Assembly: GCF_001424025.1 (NCBI RefSeq)
Contig: NZ_LMPZ01000002.1
Span: 186,001 to 250,000 of the forward strand
From: Brevundimonas sp. Leaf363
GTDB taxonomy: Bacteria > Pseudomonadota > Alphaproteobacteria > Caulobacterales > Caulobacteraceae
Length of the DNA: 64,000 nt
Reading direction: 5' to 3'
Shown here piece by piece: positions 18,647-26,428 of this stretch (position 1 is its first letter; every line of letters begins with the position of its first letter). Below the pieces are notes generated by a model. The model was not told the origin of the DNA, made no database searches, and was given only the letters and a program-made list of their open reading frames with translations. Position numbers and translations under genes: made by a program.

Positions 18647-18657
18647 AGGGCTGCGCC

Positions 18658-19506
18658 TTACGCCCCGCTGAACGTATCGCAGCTGGCCGGATCGCCCGAC
18701 TGGTAGCCGCGTCGCAGCCATTCGACCCGCTGGGCCGACGAGCCGTGGGTGAAGTTCTCGGGCGAGATACGGCCCCCGCCACGCTGCTGCAGCGTGTCGT
18801 CGCCGATGGCGTTGGCGGTCTTCAGGCCCTCCTCAAGGTCGCCGGCCTCCAGCGCCACTTCGCCGTTCGACACCTGGGCCGCGTGGGCCGCCCAGACGCC
18901 GGCATAGCAGTCGGCTTGAAGCTCCAGCGCCACGGAATATTGGTTGGCCTCGGCCTCGCCGCGGGCGCGCTGCTGGGCCTGCTGCACCTCCTGCGACGCG
19001 CCCGTCAGGGTCTGGACGTGGTGGCCGAACTCGTGGGCGATGACATAAGCGCGGGCGAAGTCGGCGCCCGAGGCGCCCAGCTTGCTCTCCATCTCCTGCC
19101 AGAAGGCCAAATCCAGATAGACGGTGGAATCGGTCGGGCAATAGAACGGCCCCATCGCGGCCTGACCGAACCCGCAGCCCGTGCCCGTACCCTGAGAATA
19201 GATGACGACCTTGGGCGGCGTATAGCCTTGCAGCTGGGTCTTCCACACGTCGTTGATGTTGGTGCCGACCACGTCGACGAAGCGACCGGCCTGATCCTCC
19301 GGCGTGCCGACCTGCCCCTGTTCCTGGGTCCCCGCGCCGCCAAACTGGCTGGCCAGCTGGGTCGTGGTGTTCGGATCTATTCCGAAGACGAAATAGCCGA
19401 TCGCCGCCAGCACCAGCGTGCCGATCCCGCCGCCGGCGAGCACGCCGCCGCTCATCCCGCGCCGATCCTCGACGCCGCCGCCCGTCCGTCCACCTTGCCA
19501 GCGCAT
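18658..19506 (-). CDS. YpfJ/KPN_02809-family neutral zinc metallopeptidase
   Basis: 282 residues. An N-terminal membrane anchor lies at about 22-42. The zinc site HEFGHHVQ is present, and downstream ELQADCYAGVWA supplies the usual third-ligand region. The family signature FYCPTDSTVYLDLAFW is also seen. These inner-membrane-anchored proteins of about 280-300 residues are widespread, but their substrates are unknown. It is convergent with the aspartic protease gene, with a family-B repeat between the two. Confidence 0.9.
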   Translation of the reverse strand: MRWQGGRTGGGVEDRRGMSGGVLAGGGIGTLVLAAIGYFVFGIDPNTTTQLASQFGGAGTQEQGQVGTPEDQAGRFVDVVGTNINDVWKTQLQGYTPPKVVIYSQGTGTGCGFGQAAMGPFYCPTDSTVYLDLAFWQEMESKLGASGADFARAYVIAHEFGHHVQTLTGASQEVQQAQQRARGEAEANQYSVALELQADCYAGVWAAHAAQVSNGEVALEAGDLEEGLKTANAIGDDTLQQRGGGRISPENFTHGSSAQRVEWLRRGYQSGDPASCDTFSGA

Positions 19507-19584
19507 GGTCGCCTCCCAGTCCCTTTGAAGCCAAGCTAGGCCGGAACGCGGTCCGGAGGGAAGGGATGCAGTCCGCCCGCTCGT

Positions 19585-19953
19585 CTACTGCGGGGCCCGG
19601 TCCAGCCAGCGGTCGATCTGGGACGTGGAGGCGGCCTGGGTTTCGCGCCGCACCGTCGCGGCCTCGCGCGACTGACGCTCGATCTCGGGCGTGTAGAGCG
19701 GACGGTAGGACGGCTGCGCCGGGACGGCTTGCGACTGCCGCCTGGCGTCGAGCTCCATCAAGGTGATGCGGGCGTTCAGCGCCTGGTTCTGGGCGAAGGC
19801 GGCGCGCTGGTCCGACTGGATGCGCATCCGCTCATTGGCCAGGCGGTGGCGCTCGGCCGTCAGGGCCGGATCGTTAAGGCCCGAATAGACCTGAGCCTGC
19901 GCGACCGCAGGCATGGCAGCGGAGAGGGCGATAAGGGCGGCGAGCATGCGCAT
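19585..19953 (-). CDS. Small secreted coiled-coil protein, unknown function
   Basis: 122 residues with a signal peptide (MLAALIALSAAMPAVAQA) starting at either of two close methionines (19953 or 19947). The mature part is helical and charged (about 25-75: ALTAERHRLANERMRIQSDQ) and rich in Gln, Arg and Ala. No known domain is recognised. It is a likely periplasmic protein and stands alone between the metallopeptidase and the PfpI gene. Confidence 0.7.
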   Translation of the reverse strand: MRMLAALIALSAAMPAVAQAQVYSGLNDPALTAERHRLANERMRIQSDQRAAFAQNQALNARITLMELDARRQSQAVPAQPSYRPLYTPEIERQSREAATVRRETQAASTSQIDRWLDRAPQ

Positions 19954-20057
19954 GATCAAGATATGGGCGTGCGGCGACGCAGCCTCAAGCGTGGCCGCAA
20001 CCGCTCGGCGTGCCAGCGGTTCTTGCTGCACATCCCCACACCCGTAAGGAGACACCC

Positions 20058-20654
20058 ATGGCCCAGACCCTGGCCGGAAAGACCATCGCCGTCCTCGCCA
20101 CCGACGGCGTCGAACTTGTCGAACTACAGAAGCCTGTCGCGGCCCTGAAAGAGGCCGGCGCGACGGTTGAGATCCTGTCCATCAAGTCCGGAGAGATCCA
20201 GGGCTTCAACCACCTGACCCCCGGCGACAAGATCCCCGTGGACCGTGAGGTCAAGGCGGCAGACGCCTCGGCCTATCAGGCCCTGCTGCTGCCCGGCGGC
20301 GTGGCCAATCCCGACCAGCTGCGGGTCGATCAGGACGCCCTGGCCTTCGTTCGCGCCTTCTTCGACGCCGGCAAGCCCGTCGCCGCCATCTGCCACGCGC
20401 CCTGGATTCTGATCGATGCGGGCGTGGTCGAGGGGCGCACTCTGACGTCCTACAAGACCCTGCGCACCGACCTGCGCAACGCCGGCGCCAATGTCGTGGA
20501 CGAAGAGGTCGTCGTCGATGACGGCCTGGTCACCAGCCGCTGCCCGGACGACATCCCGGCTTTCAACGCCAAGATGATCGAGGCGTTCGCCGAGGGTCGT
20601 CACGCGGATCAGGCCCACAAGGCCGAGGACGCGCCGCGCCCGCCGGCGCACTGA
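20058..20654 (+). CDS. DJ-1/PfpI-family protein (YhbO/protease I-like)
   Basis: 198 residues. The start is fixed by a strong AAGGAG Shine-Dalgarno sequence a few bases before the ATG (MAQTLAGKTIAVLATDGVEL). The nucleophilic cysteine sits in the elbow AAICHAPWILIDAG, and the family sequence LLPGGVANPDQLR is present. Members act as glyoxalase III/deglycase-type stress proteins or have uncertain protease activity. It is a single gene with its own promoter region. Confidence 0.92.
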   Translation: MAQTLAGKTIAVLATDGVELVELQKPVAALKEAGATVEILSIKSGEIQGFNHLTPGDKIPVDREVKAADASAYQALLLPGGVANPDQLRVDQDALAFVRAFFDAGKPVAAICHAPWILIDAGVVEGRTLTSYKTLRTDLRNAGANVVDEEVVVDDGLVTSRCPDDIPAFNAKMIEAFAEGRHADQAHKAEDAPRPPAH

Positions 20655-20709
20655 TCGCCCCGTCCTCTGTGAATGGCGCCGGGCCCCGTCCGGCGTCGTT
20701 TCGCTCAAG

Positions 20710-21357
20710 CTAGGGCAGCCGCCAAACCGACGTCCGCTTGACCGTCTGGTCCTCCAGTTCGCGCGTGGTCGGCACCGTGTATTCGGCCAGGAGCTCTAGC
20801 CCAAGGCGTGGGAAATAGGTCCGGTGCGGGTCGCCGATCCGCACCTCGATGCCCCGGCTGCGCGCCTCGCCCAGCCAGGCCAGCACCCGCCCGCTCATCG
20901 GCTGTTCGTAGCAGACGTCCCCCGCCAGGATCAGGTCGACGTCGGGCGCCGGCGCCTCCAGCAGGTCTGCGCCCGTGAAAATCGACTCCACTTTGTTCGC
21001 TTCGCAGTTCAGCGCCACGGCCGCGCCGGCGAATGGATCGATGTCGGCGGCCAGCACGCTCGCCGCCCCCGCCTTCATCGCCGCGACGGCGACCAGGCCC
21101 GAGCCGGTGGCGAAATCCAGCACGCGCCGCCCGGCCACTTCGTCCGGATGGTCCAGCACCCACCGCGCCAGCGCCTGACCGCCCGCCCAGGCGAAGGCCC
21201 AGAAGGGTGGCGGCACGCCCATCTCGCCCAGTTCCGCCTCCGTCAACCGCCAGATCGGCGTGACCTCGTCCGCCAGCCACAGCGATATCTCCGGCGTGTG
21301 CGAGACCGGCTGAAGGCGGGTGTTGGCGAGGATGAATGAGCGAGGGTCGGTGATCAC
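20710..21357 (-). CDS. Class I SAM-dependent methyltransferase, ETFB-lysine methyltransferase-like
   Basis: 215 residues from GTG. The SAM motif I is VLDFATGSGLVAVAAMKAGA, followed by the acidic ADIDPFAGAA. The post-motif segment DLILAGDVCYEQPM matches the METTL20/PrmA-like group that methylates lysines on protein substrates such as electron-transfer flavoprotein beta. The nearby N-terminal sequence PPPFWAFAWAGGQALARW is typical. The substrate is inferred from similarity only. No etfB gene is visible in the window. Confidence 0.85.
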   Translation of the reverse strand: MITDPRSFILANTRLQPVSHTPEISLWLADEVTPIWRLTEAELGEMGVPPPFWAFAWAGGQALARWVLDHPDEVAGRRVLDFATGSGLVAVAAMKAGAASVLAADIDPFAGAAVALNCEANKVESIFTGADLLEAPAPDVDLILAGDVCYEQPMSGRVLAWLGEARSRGIEVRIGDPHRTYFPRLGLELLAEYTVPTTRELEDQTVKRTSVWRLP

Positions 21358-21486
21358 CGGCGACGTCTATCAGCGAGGCTCGGCGCTGTAAGCCCGACCG
21401 CCCGGATGAGTGCGTCATCAAAGCAGAGCGCCAAGGGTGACCCAGTCACGGCGACCTTACGAAAAGTCAGCTTGACCTGACATAAT

Positions 21487-21501
21487 CAACATGTCATGTT
21501 G
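21487..21501 (+). promoter_or_regulatory. 15-bp palindrome upstream of the membrane-protein/XRE pair
   Basis: CAACATG-T-CATGTTG, an exact palindrome around a central T, lies 28 bp before the ATG of the membrane protein. A possible -35 box TTGACC lies at 21472-21477, which would put a -10 region within or beside the palindrome. The next gene but one encodes an XRE regulator, so autoregulation here is plausible. Confidence 0.5.
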
Positions 21502-21529
21502 TCCTTACATTAAGTCAGGAGAACTGGAC

Positions 21530-21931
21530 ATGGGCCGCTGGAGCGAGGGTACCGAAGCCGACCGCAAATACGTCATTCGAACCATGGCGTTCACAATCCC
21601 CTATGTAGCCGTGAACGTCGCCGCCATCTTCGGCGTGTTCGACCAGATCATCGGCAAGCCCGCCGCCTGGGTGCTGGCCGCTGCTGTTGCCGCGCCGATC
21701 GTCGGGTGGATCTGGGCCATCCTGAGCCTGATGCAGGCGTCCGACGAGTTCGTGCGTGCGCTGATGGCGAAGCGGTTCATCGTCTCGGCCGGTCTGGCCA
21801 TGGCCATCGCCAGCTTCTGGGGCTTCGGCGAGAGTTACGCCAATGCGCCGCACCTGCCCAACTGGCTGATCTTCCCGCTGTTCTGGGCCTGCATGGGCGT
21901 GATGACGCCGCTGATCCGGACGTCGCGCTGA
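21530..21931 (+). CDS. Small four-helix integral membrane protein, partner of XRE regulator
   Basis: 133 residues. The start is chosen for CAGGAG upstream of the ATG, giving MGRWSEGTEADRKYVIRTM. Four membrane segments lie at about 20-38, 43-65, 80-98 and 108-126. No enzymatic motif is seen. The stop shares one base with the start of a 65-residue XRE regulator, an arrangement found for small membrane-protein/HTH pairs in many bacteria. The function is unknown. A palindrome in front suggests control by its partner. Confidence 0.8.
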   Translation: MGRWSEGTEADRKYVIRTMAFTIPYVAVNVAAIFGVFDQIIGKPAAWVLAAAVAAPIVGWIWAILSLMQASDEFVRALMAKRFIVSAGLAMAIASFWGFGESYANAPHLPNWLIFPLFWACMGVMTPLIRTSR

Positions 21932-22128
21932 TGAAGAACCGGCTGAAGCTGCTGCGCGTCGAGCGCGGCTGGACCCAGGAACAGCTGGGCCAGGCGCTGG
22001 GCGTCTCGCGCCAGGCGGTCAACGCGCTCGAGACCGAGAAGCACGACCCGTCGCTGGACCTCGCCTACCGCATCGCCGTGCTGTTCTCTCAGCCGGTCGA
22101 GGCGATCTTCGAAAACCCACACGCCTGA
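21931..22128 (+). CDS. Small XRE-family transcriptional regulator
   Basis: 65 residues, almost only a helix-turn-helix: MKNRLKLLRVERGWTQEQLG, then ALGVSRQAVNALE and the ending AIFEN typical of YozG/Cro-like small regulators. The ATG overlaps the stop of the membrane-protein gene (TGATG). It probably binds the CAACATGTCATGTTG palindrome at 21487-21501 and controls the pair. Confidence 0.93.
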   Translation: MKNRLKLLRVERGWTQEQLGQALGVSRQAVNALETEKHDPSLDLAYRIAVLFSQPVEAIFENPHA

Positions 22129-22139
22129 AAGGCTCCGAC

Positions 22140-23069
22140 ATGCGCCCCTTGAACTCTTGCGCCAAACGCCCGCCGATGTGGCTGATCATCTTCGCCGTCC
22201 TGACCGCCTGCGGCGTGTTCGGCGGTGTTGCCCGCGCCGAGGCGCCGGCCGTCGCCGCGCCGGCCTTCGCCTCGGACCGGCTGTCGGTCGAGGTCGTAGG
22301 GCAGGGGCCGGACGTCATCCTGATCCCCGGCTTCGGTTCATCACGAGAGGTCTGGCGCGCCACGGCCGACCGGCTGAGGGCCACGCACCGCGTGCATCTG
22401 GTCCAGCTGGCGGGCTTCGCCGGGGAGCCCTGGACCCACGGCGACGGCGCCTTCGTCCAGCCCGTGGTGGATGAGCTGCATCGCTACATCGCGGAGAATC
22501 ATCTGGGATCGCCCGCCGTGGTGGGTCATTCCATGGGCGCCTTGGTCGGCCTGATGCTGGCCCAGCAACACCCAGCCGACGTCGGCAAGCTGATGAGCGT
22601 CGATAGCCTGCCCTTCTTTTCGGCCCTCTACGGCCCGACCGCGACGGCCGAGACCGCCGCGCCGTTCGCCGAACAGGCCGCCGCCGGCATCCTGAACACG
22701 CCGGACGAAGCCTTCCGCACCGGCCAGGCCCGCACCGCCGAGGGCTACTCCCGCGACCCGGCCACCCGCGTCGCCATGATCGAATGGACGATCGCCTCGG
22801 ATCGCCGGGCCATGGCGTCCGCGATCAAGGATGTGATGACCACCGACACGCGCCCGGGTCTGCCCGCGATGACCACGCCTGTGACGGCCCTCTATGCGGC
22901 TGATGCGAATGGCGGCGCCCCGGCGGCGATGGCCGACGCGATGTGGACCCGCGAATATGCGACCTTGCCGGGCGTCACCCTGATCCGCGTCGACGACAGC
23001 CGCCACTTCATCATGGCGGACCAGCCGACGCGCTTCGCCGAGTTGCTGGACGCCTTCCTGGCGGAGTGA
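22140..23069 (+). CDS. Secreted alpha/beta hydrolase
   Basis: 309 residues. A hydrophobic N-terminal segment (about 13-33, MWLIIFAVLTACGVFGGVAR) acts as a signal peptide or anchor. The hydrolase core contains DVILIPGFGSSREVW (oxyanion region), the nucleophile serine in VVGHSMGALVGL, and a C-terminal histidine in DSRHFIMADQP. The substrate is unknown; it could be an esterase or lipase-like enzyme. It starts 11 bp after the XRE gene, so it may be cotranscribed. Confidence 0.87.
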   Translation: MRPLNSCAKRPPMWLIIFAVLTACGVFGGVARAEAPAVAAPAFASDRLSVEVVGQGPDVILIPGFGSSREVWRATADRLRATHRVHLVQLAGFAGEPWTHGDGAFVQPVVDELHRYIAENHLGSPAVVGHSMGALVGLMLAQQHPADVGKLMSVDSLPFFSALYGPTATAETAAPFAEQAAAGILNTPDEAFRTGQARTAEGYSRDPATRVAMIEWTIASDRRAMASAIKDVMTTDTRPGLPAMTTPVTALYAADANGGAPAAMADAMWTREYATLPGVTLIRVDDSRHFIMADQPTRFAELLDAFLAE

Positions 23070-23103
23070 ACCCTCGCCCATCACCGAAGGCCGCCTCCTC
23101 TTT

Positions 23104-23230
23104 CGTCATCCTCCGGCCGCGCAGCGGACCGGGGGACAAGGCGGCGCGCGAGAGCGCGAAACTGTCGAGGACTGCCGGCGGCAACATCGCCTTCGGCGCC
23201 GCCTGGTCCCCCGATCAAGTCGGGGGATGA
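23104..23230. repeat. Intergenic palindromic element, related to family B (copy B3)
   Basis: Ends TCGTCATCCTCCGG and CGGGGGATGACGA, with an inner pair GGACCGGGGGACAAGGCGGC / GCCGCCTGGTCCCCCGATC. The outer GTCATCC/GGATGAC ends match B1 and B2 but the core differs. It lies between two convergent genes. Confidence 0.75.
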
Positions 23231-23257
23231 CGAAAGAAAGTGAGAGCGACCCGCGCC

Positions 23258-24097
23258 TCAGTTCATCGGCGTCGTATCGCCCACCTTCACCGGCTCCCCG
23301 GCGAACTCGTCCGCGTAGGCAGGATTGAGCAAGCCATGGAAGACGGAGTGGGGCAGGGTGATCTCGAACGGGCCGACCGCATAGGCCGCGACCTGATAGG
23401 GGTTGATCAGGAAGGTCAGGCCGCCCGCCTTGCCCGGCGTCTTGCTGGGGGCCAGGACGAAGGCGGTTGCCGCGGCCTTGGGACAGCTGAAGCCGCTGTC
23501 GCCGTCGCCCAGGGTAACCGGCTCGTCCGAGCCGCGCACCTTCTTGGCCCGGTTGATCGCCTCACACAGATAGCGGTCCAGCGCCGACATATCCGCGCCG
23601 GTTCGGAACAGGGTCGCCGCCGTCACGTCGCGCTTCAGCGCCTTGTCCCACAGCACCGAGCCGTAGGTGGTGTTGGGGTGCGCCCCCCCGGTGAATTCGT
23701 ACGACGTCTGGCGCAGGCTCAGCAGCTTGCCGGTCTCGGCGGCGGTGGTCAGATCGACGTCCTTGGAATAGGCCGGAATACCGGAATCGTCGCCGAACTC
23801 GGACCGGTCGGCCTGGGCGCCTTCGGTGAATTGGCGCAGATCGCGAACGGCGGCGGCGTAGAGGCGGGCGTGGAGATCCGGCTGGCCCTTCACCGCCTCG
23901 GGCAGGGTCAGTGCGACCTCGGCGTACTGGTTCTTGCTCTCGTACTTCAGAGGCGCTGCGGCGTCGGCCGGGGTGACGGCGGGCGCTGGCGCGGCGGCCG
24001 GAACGGGCGGCTGGGCGTCCTCCTTGCGCTTGCAGCCGGCGAGCGCGGCCAGGGTCAGCAGGACGACGATGGCCGGCGCAGCGACGGAACGGATCAT
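23258..24097 (-). CDS. DUF4163/DUF3298-like lipoprotein
   Basis: 279 residues. The lipobox LAALAGC puts the lipidated cysteine at C22, followed by a Pro/Ala-rich linker (about 30-48). The rest fits the PdaC/RsiV-like DUF4163-DUF3298 pair (VALTLPEAV...; SYEFTGGAHPNTTYG; YAVGPFEITLPHSVFHGLL). In other bacteria this domain binds lysozyme or peptidoglycan. Here it should sit on the periplasmic face of a membrane. The assignment rests on the GGAHPNT and YAxGxxxvxxP patterns. Confidence 0.8.
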   Translation of the reverse strand: MIRSVAAPAIVVLLTLAALAGCKRKEDAQPPVPAAAPAPAVTPADAAAPLKYESKNQYAEVALTLPEAVKGQPDLHARLYAAAVRDLRQFTEGAQADRSEFGDDSGIPAYSKDVDLTTAAETGKLLSLRQTSYEFTGGAHPNTTYGSVLWDKALKRDVTAATLFRTGADMSALDRYLCEAINRAKKVRGSDEPVTLGDGDSGFSCPKAAATAFVLAPSKTPGKAGGLTFLINPYQVAAYAVGPFEITLPHSVFHGLLNPAYADEFAGEPVKVGDTTPMN

Positions 24098-24120
24098 GGG
24101 AGGGTCTCCGGTGGTCTTCG

Positions 24121-25143
24121 TCAGAACTTTAGGGCGCCGAGCGCTATCGCTGCCAGCAGGATCAGCCCCGCCTCACGATTGGACTTGAATAGGCGCAGCG
24201 CCAGCACCGGGTCGTCGGCGCGTACCTCGCGCACCTGCCGCGCCAGATGCAGACCATAGACCAACAGCCCTACCCAGAAGACCGGCCCCAACCCGGCCGC
24301 CCATCCGGCCGCCCCGGCCATGACGACCGCCAGCGAATAGAAGATCGCCACGCCCCGCTGGACGCCGGCGCCGAGCCGCCGCGCCGAGGACTTCACGCCC
24401 GCCAGCGCGTCGTCCTCGATGTCCTGGAGGGCGTAGATGGTGTCGTAGCCCAGGGTCCAGAACACGCCGCCGAGGTATAGCAGCAGCGCCGGCAGGCCAA
24501 CGTGGCCCAGCCGGTCCAGCTCCGGCGCCATCCAGACCTGGTCGCCCACAGCGCGGGCCTGCAGCACATAGAGCCAGGCCACGGCGGGCAGCCCGCCCAC
24601 CGCCGCCGCATAGCCCAGCAGCGCGCCCCAGTTGAAGGTGAAACCCAGCCACGCCTGCGGCCACCAGGTGATCCGCTTCATGAACGGATAGGCCGCCACC
24701 AGCGCCAGCGACGCGACGCCCAAGATCAGGCAGGCCAGGTTCAGGGTCAGCAGATAGAGCAGGCTGATCAGGCTGCAGCCGATCAGGAAGGCGAAGGCCT
24801 GCTTCGCGCTGATCCGGCCGGACGGGATGGGTCGCCCGGCGGTGCGCGAGACCTTGGCGTCGATGTCGCGGTCCACGATGTCGTTGAAGGCGCACCCCGC
24901 CGCCCGCATCAGCGCGGCGCCCACGGCGAACCCCGCGATCAGCCAGAGGAAGAAGGCGTCGGGTGAGCGCTGCGCTTGCGCATAGTACAGCACGGTCCCC
25001 TGCCACCCGGGCAGCAGCAGCAACCAGATCCCCACCGGCCGGTCGAACCGCCCCAGCTTCAGCCACGGCTTCAGACCCTCCGGCGCATACCGATCGACCC
25101 AGTTGGCGCCGGCGTCGGGGAGGGGGGCGGAGGGGGCAGGCAT
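24121..25143 (-). CDS. ubiA: 4-hydroxybenzoate polyprenyltransferase
   Basis: 340 residues from the ATG beginning MPAPSAPLPDAGANWVDRY; further upstream the sequence belongs to a repeat element. It has about nine membrane helices. The two aspartate-rich motifs for prenyl diphosphate are NDIVDRDIDAKV (with SRTAGRPIPSG) and YALQDIEDDALAG. It attaches the polyprenyl tail to 4-hydroxybenzoate in ubiquinone synthesis at the inner membrane. A family-A repeat lies directly upstream. Confidence 0.95.
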   Translation of the reverse strand: MPAPSAPLPDAGANWVDRYAPEGLKPWLKLGRFDRPVGIWLLLLPGWQGTVLYYAQAQRSPDAFFLWLIAGFAVGAALMRAAGCAFNDIVDRDIDAKVSRTAGRPIPSGRISAKQAFAFLIGCSLISLLYLLTLNLACLILGVASLALVAAYPFMKRITWWPQAWLGFTFNWGALLGYAAAVGGLPAVAWLYVLQARAVGDQVWMAPELDRLGHVGLPALLLYLGGVFWTLGYDTIYALQDIEDDALAGVKSSARRLGAGVQRGVAIFYSLAVVMAGAAGWAAGLGPVFWVGLLVYGLHLARQVREVRADDPVLALRLFKSNREAGLILLAAIALGALKF

Positions 25144-25160
25144 ATGCGGCTTGTAGCGAC

Positions 25161-25308
25161 CTTCTCCCTCCCCGTCCCGGGGAGGGTGGCTGGCGCATCG
25201 ACCGGGTGGGGGCGGCCGAGCTGAGCACCCGCAGTGCTTGAGTTGCCAAGCCGCCCCCACCCGACGCCTTCGGCGTCTGCCCTCCCCGCGACGGGGAGGG
25301 AGAGGCGT
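25161..25308. repeat. Intergenic palindromic element, family A (copy A3)
   Basis: Starts CTTCTCCCTCCCCGTCCCGG and ends CCCTCCCCGCGACGGGGAGG. The inner arms GACCGGGTGGGGGCGGC / GCCGCCCCCACCCGACG are clear. It lies between the ubiA start and the end of an acyl-CoA dehydrogenase gene. Confidence 0.85.
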
Positions 25309-25312
25309 CGCT

Positions 25313-26425
25313 CTAGTATCCCCCCGCCCGCGCCAAGCGCTCCGCCTGGAACCCGGCGTCGCCCAGCAACTCGTTCAGCACCCGCACCCGCTTCATGAAC
25401 AGGCCGACGTCGAACTCGTCGGTCATGCCGACGCCGCCGTGCATCTGCACCGCCTCCTGCACCGCCAGTTCGGCGACGCGCCCCGCCTTGGCCTTGGCGA
25501 CCGAGGCGGCCAGACCGGCGTCATCCCGTCCGGCGTCGATGGCCTGAAGCGCGCCGATCACCGCCGCTTTGGCCAGCTCCAGCTCGGTGAACAGATGCGC
25601 CGCCCGGTGCTGCAGGGCCTGGAACTCGCCGATCAGCTTGCCGAACTGCTTGCGGGTCCGCAGGTACTCCAGCGTAATCTGGAACGCCTGATCCCCGGCC
25701 CCGGTCAGGGACGCGGCCGCGCAGGCCCGGCCAAGCGCCAGCGCGCCGTCCAGCGCCGGCGCCGCATCGCCCGCCCCGATCCGCGCATCGGCGTCGACCT
25801 GCACGTCGCTCAGCGTCACACGCGCCGCGTTGTGCGCATCCACCATGACCGTCCGCTCGACCGCCACGCCATGGGCCGCAGGATCGACCAGGAACAGGCC
25901 GAGGCCGTCGTCGGTCTTCGCCGCCACGATCAGGACGTCGGCCACATGGCCGTCCAGCACCATCGCCTTGGCGCCGTCCAGCCGATAGCCGTTGCCCGCC
26001 CGCGCGGCCGTCGTGGCGATGCGCTCCGGCGCGTGCTTGGCGCCTTCGTCCAGGGCCACGGCGACAATGGCCTCGCCCGCCGCGATCTTCGCCAACCAGG
26101 CCTGCTGATCGCCGGACCCGCCCTTGAGCAAGGTCGCGCCCAGCACCGCCGAACCGAAGAAGGGCGAGGGCGTCAGCGTCCGCCCCAGGCTTTCGGCGAT
26201 CACCCCCGCCTCGACCGCGCCGAGGCCGGAACCGCCATGCGCCTCATCGATCAAGACGCCAGCAAAGCCCATCTCGCCAAAGGCCCGCCACAGCTCGCGC
26301 GACACGCCGTCCGGGTCCCGCTCGTCCCGCAGTTTGCGGAAATGCGCGATCGGCGCGTGCTCGCTCAGGAAGCCGTCGGCGGCCTCCTTCAGCATCGCCT
26401 GTTCGTCGGTCAGGATCAGGGGCAT
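25313..26425 (-). CDS. Acyl-CoA dehydrogenase family protein (smaller partner)
   Basis: 370 residues. It has an N-terminal helical domain (MPLILTDEQAMLKEAADGFL), a middle beta domain with a degenerate substrate loop, and a C-terminal domain with YLRTRKQFGKLIGEFQALQH and QMHGGVGMTDEFD. The second motif contains a candidate catalytic or structural glutamate. It begins 3 bp after the stop of another acyl-CoA dehydrogenase gene, and the two together resemble heteromeric pairs such as FadE28-FadE29. It should be FAD-dependent. The acyl-CoA substrate is unknown. Confidence 0.9.
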   Translation of the reverse strand: MPLILTDEQAMLKEAADGFLSEHAPIAHFRKLRDERDPDGVSRELWRAFGEMGFAGVLIDEAHGGSGLGAVEAGVIAESLGRTLTPSPFFGSAVLGATLLKGGSGDQQAWLAKIAAGEAIVAVALDEGAKHAPERIATTAARAGNGYRLDGAKAMVLDGHVADVLIVAAKTDDGLGLFLVDPAAHGVAVERTVMVDAHNAARVTLSDVQVDADARIGAGDAAPALDGALALGRACAAASLTGAGDQAFQITLEYLRTRKQFGKLIGEFQALQHRAAHLFTELELAKAAVIGALQAIDAGRDDAGLAASVAKAKAGRVAELAVQEAVQMHGGVGMTDEFDVGLFMKRVRVLNELLGDAGFQAERLARAGGY

Positions 26426-26428
26426 GCG

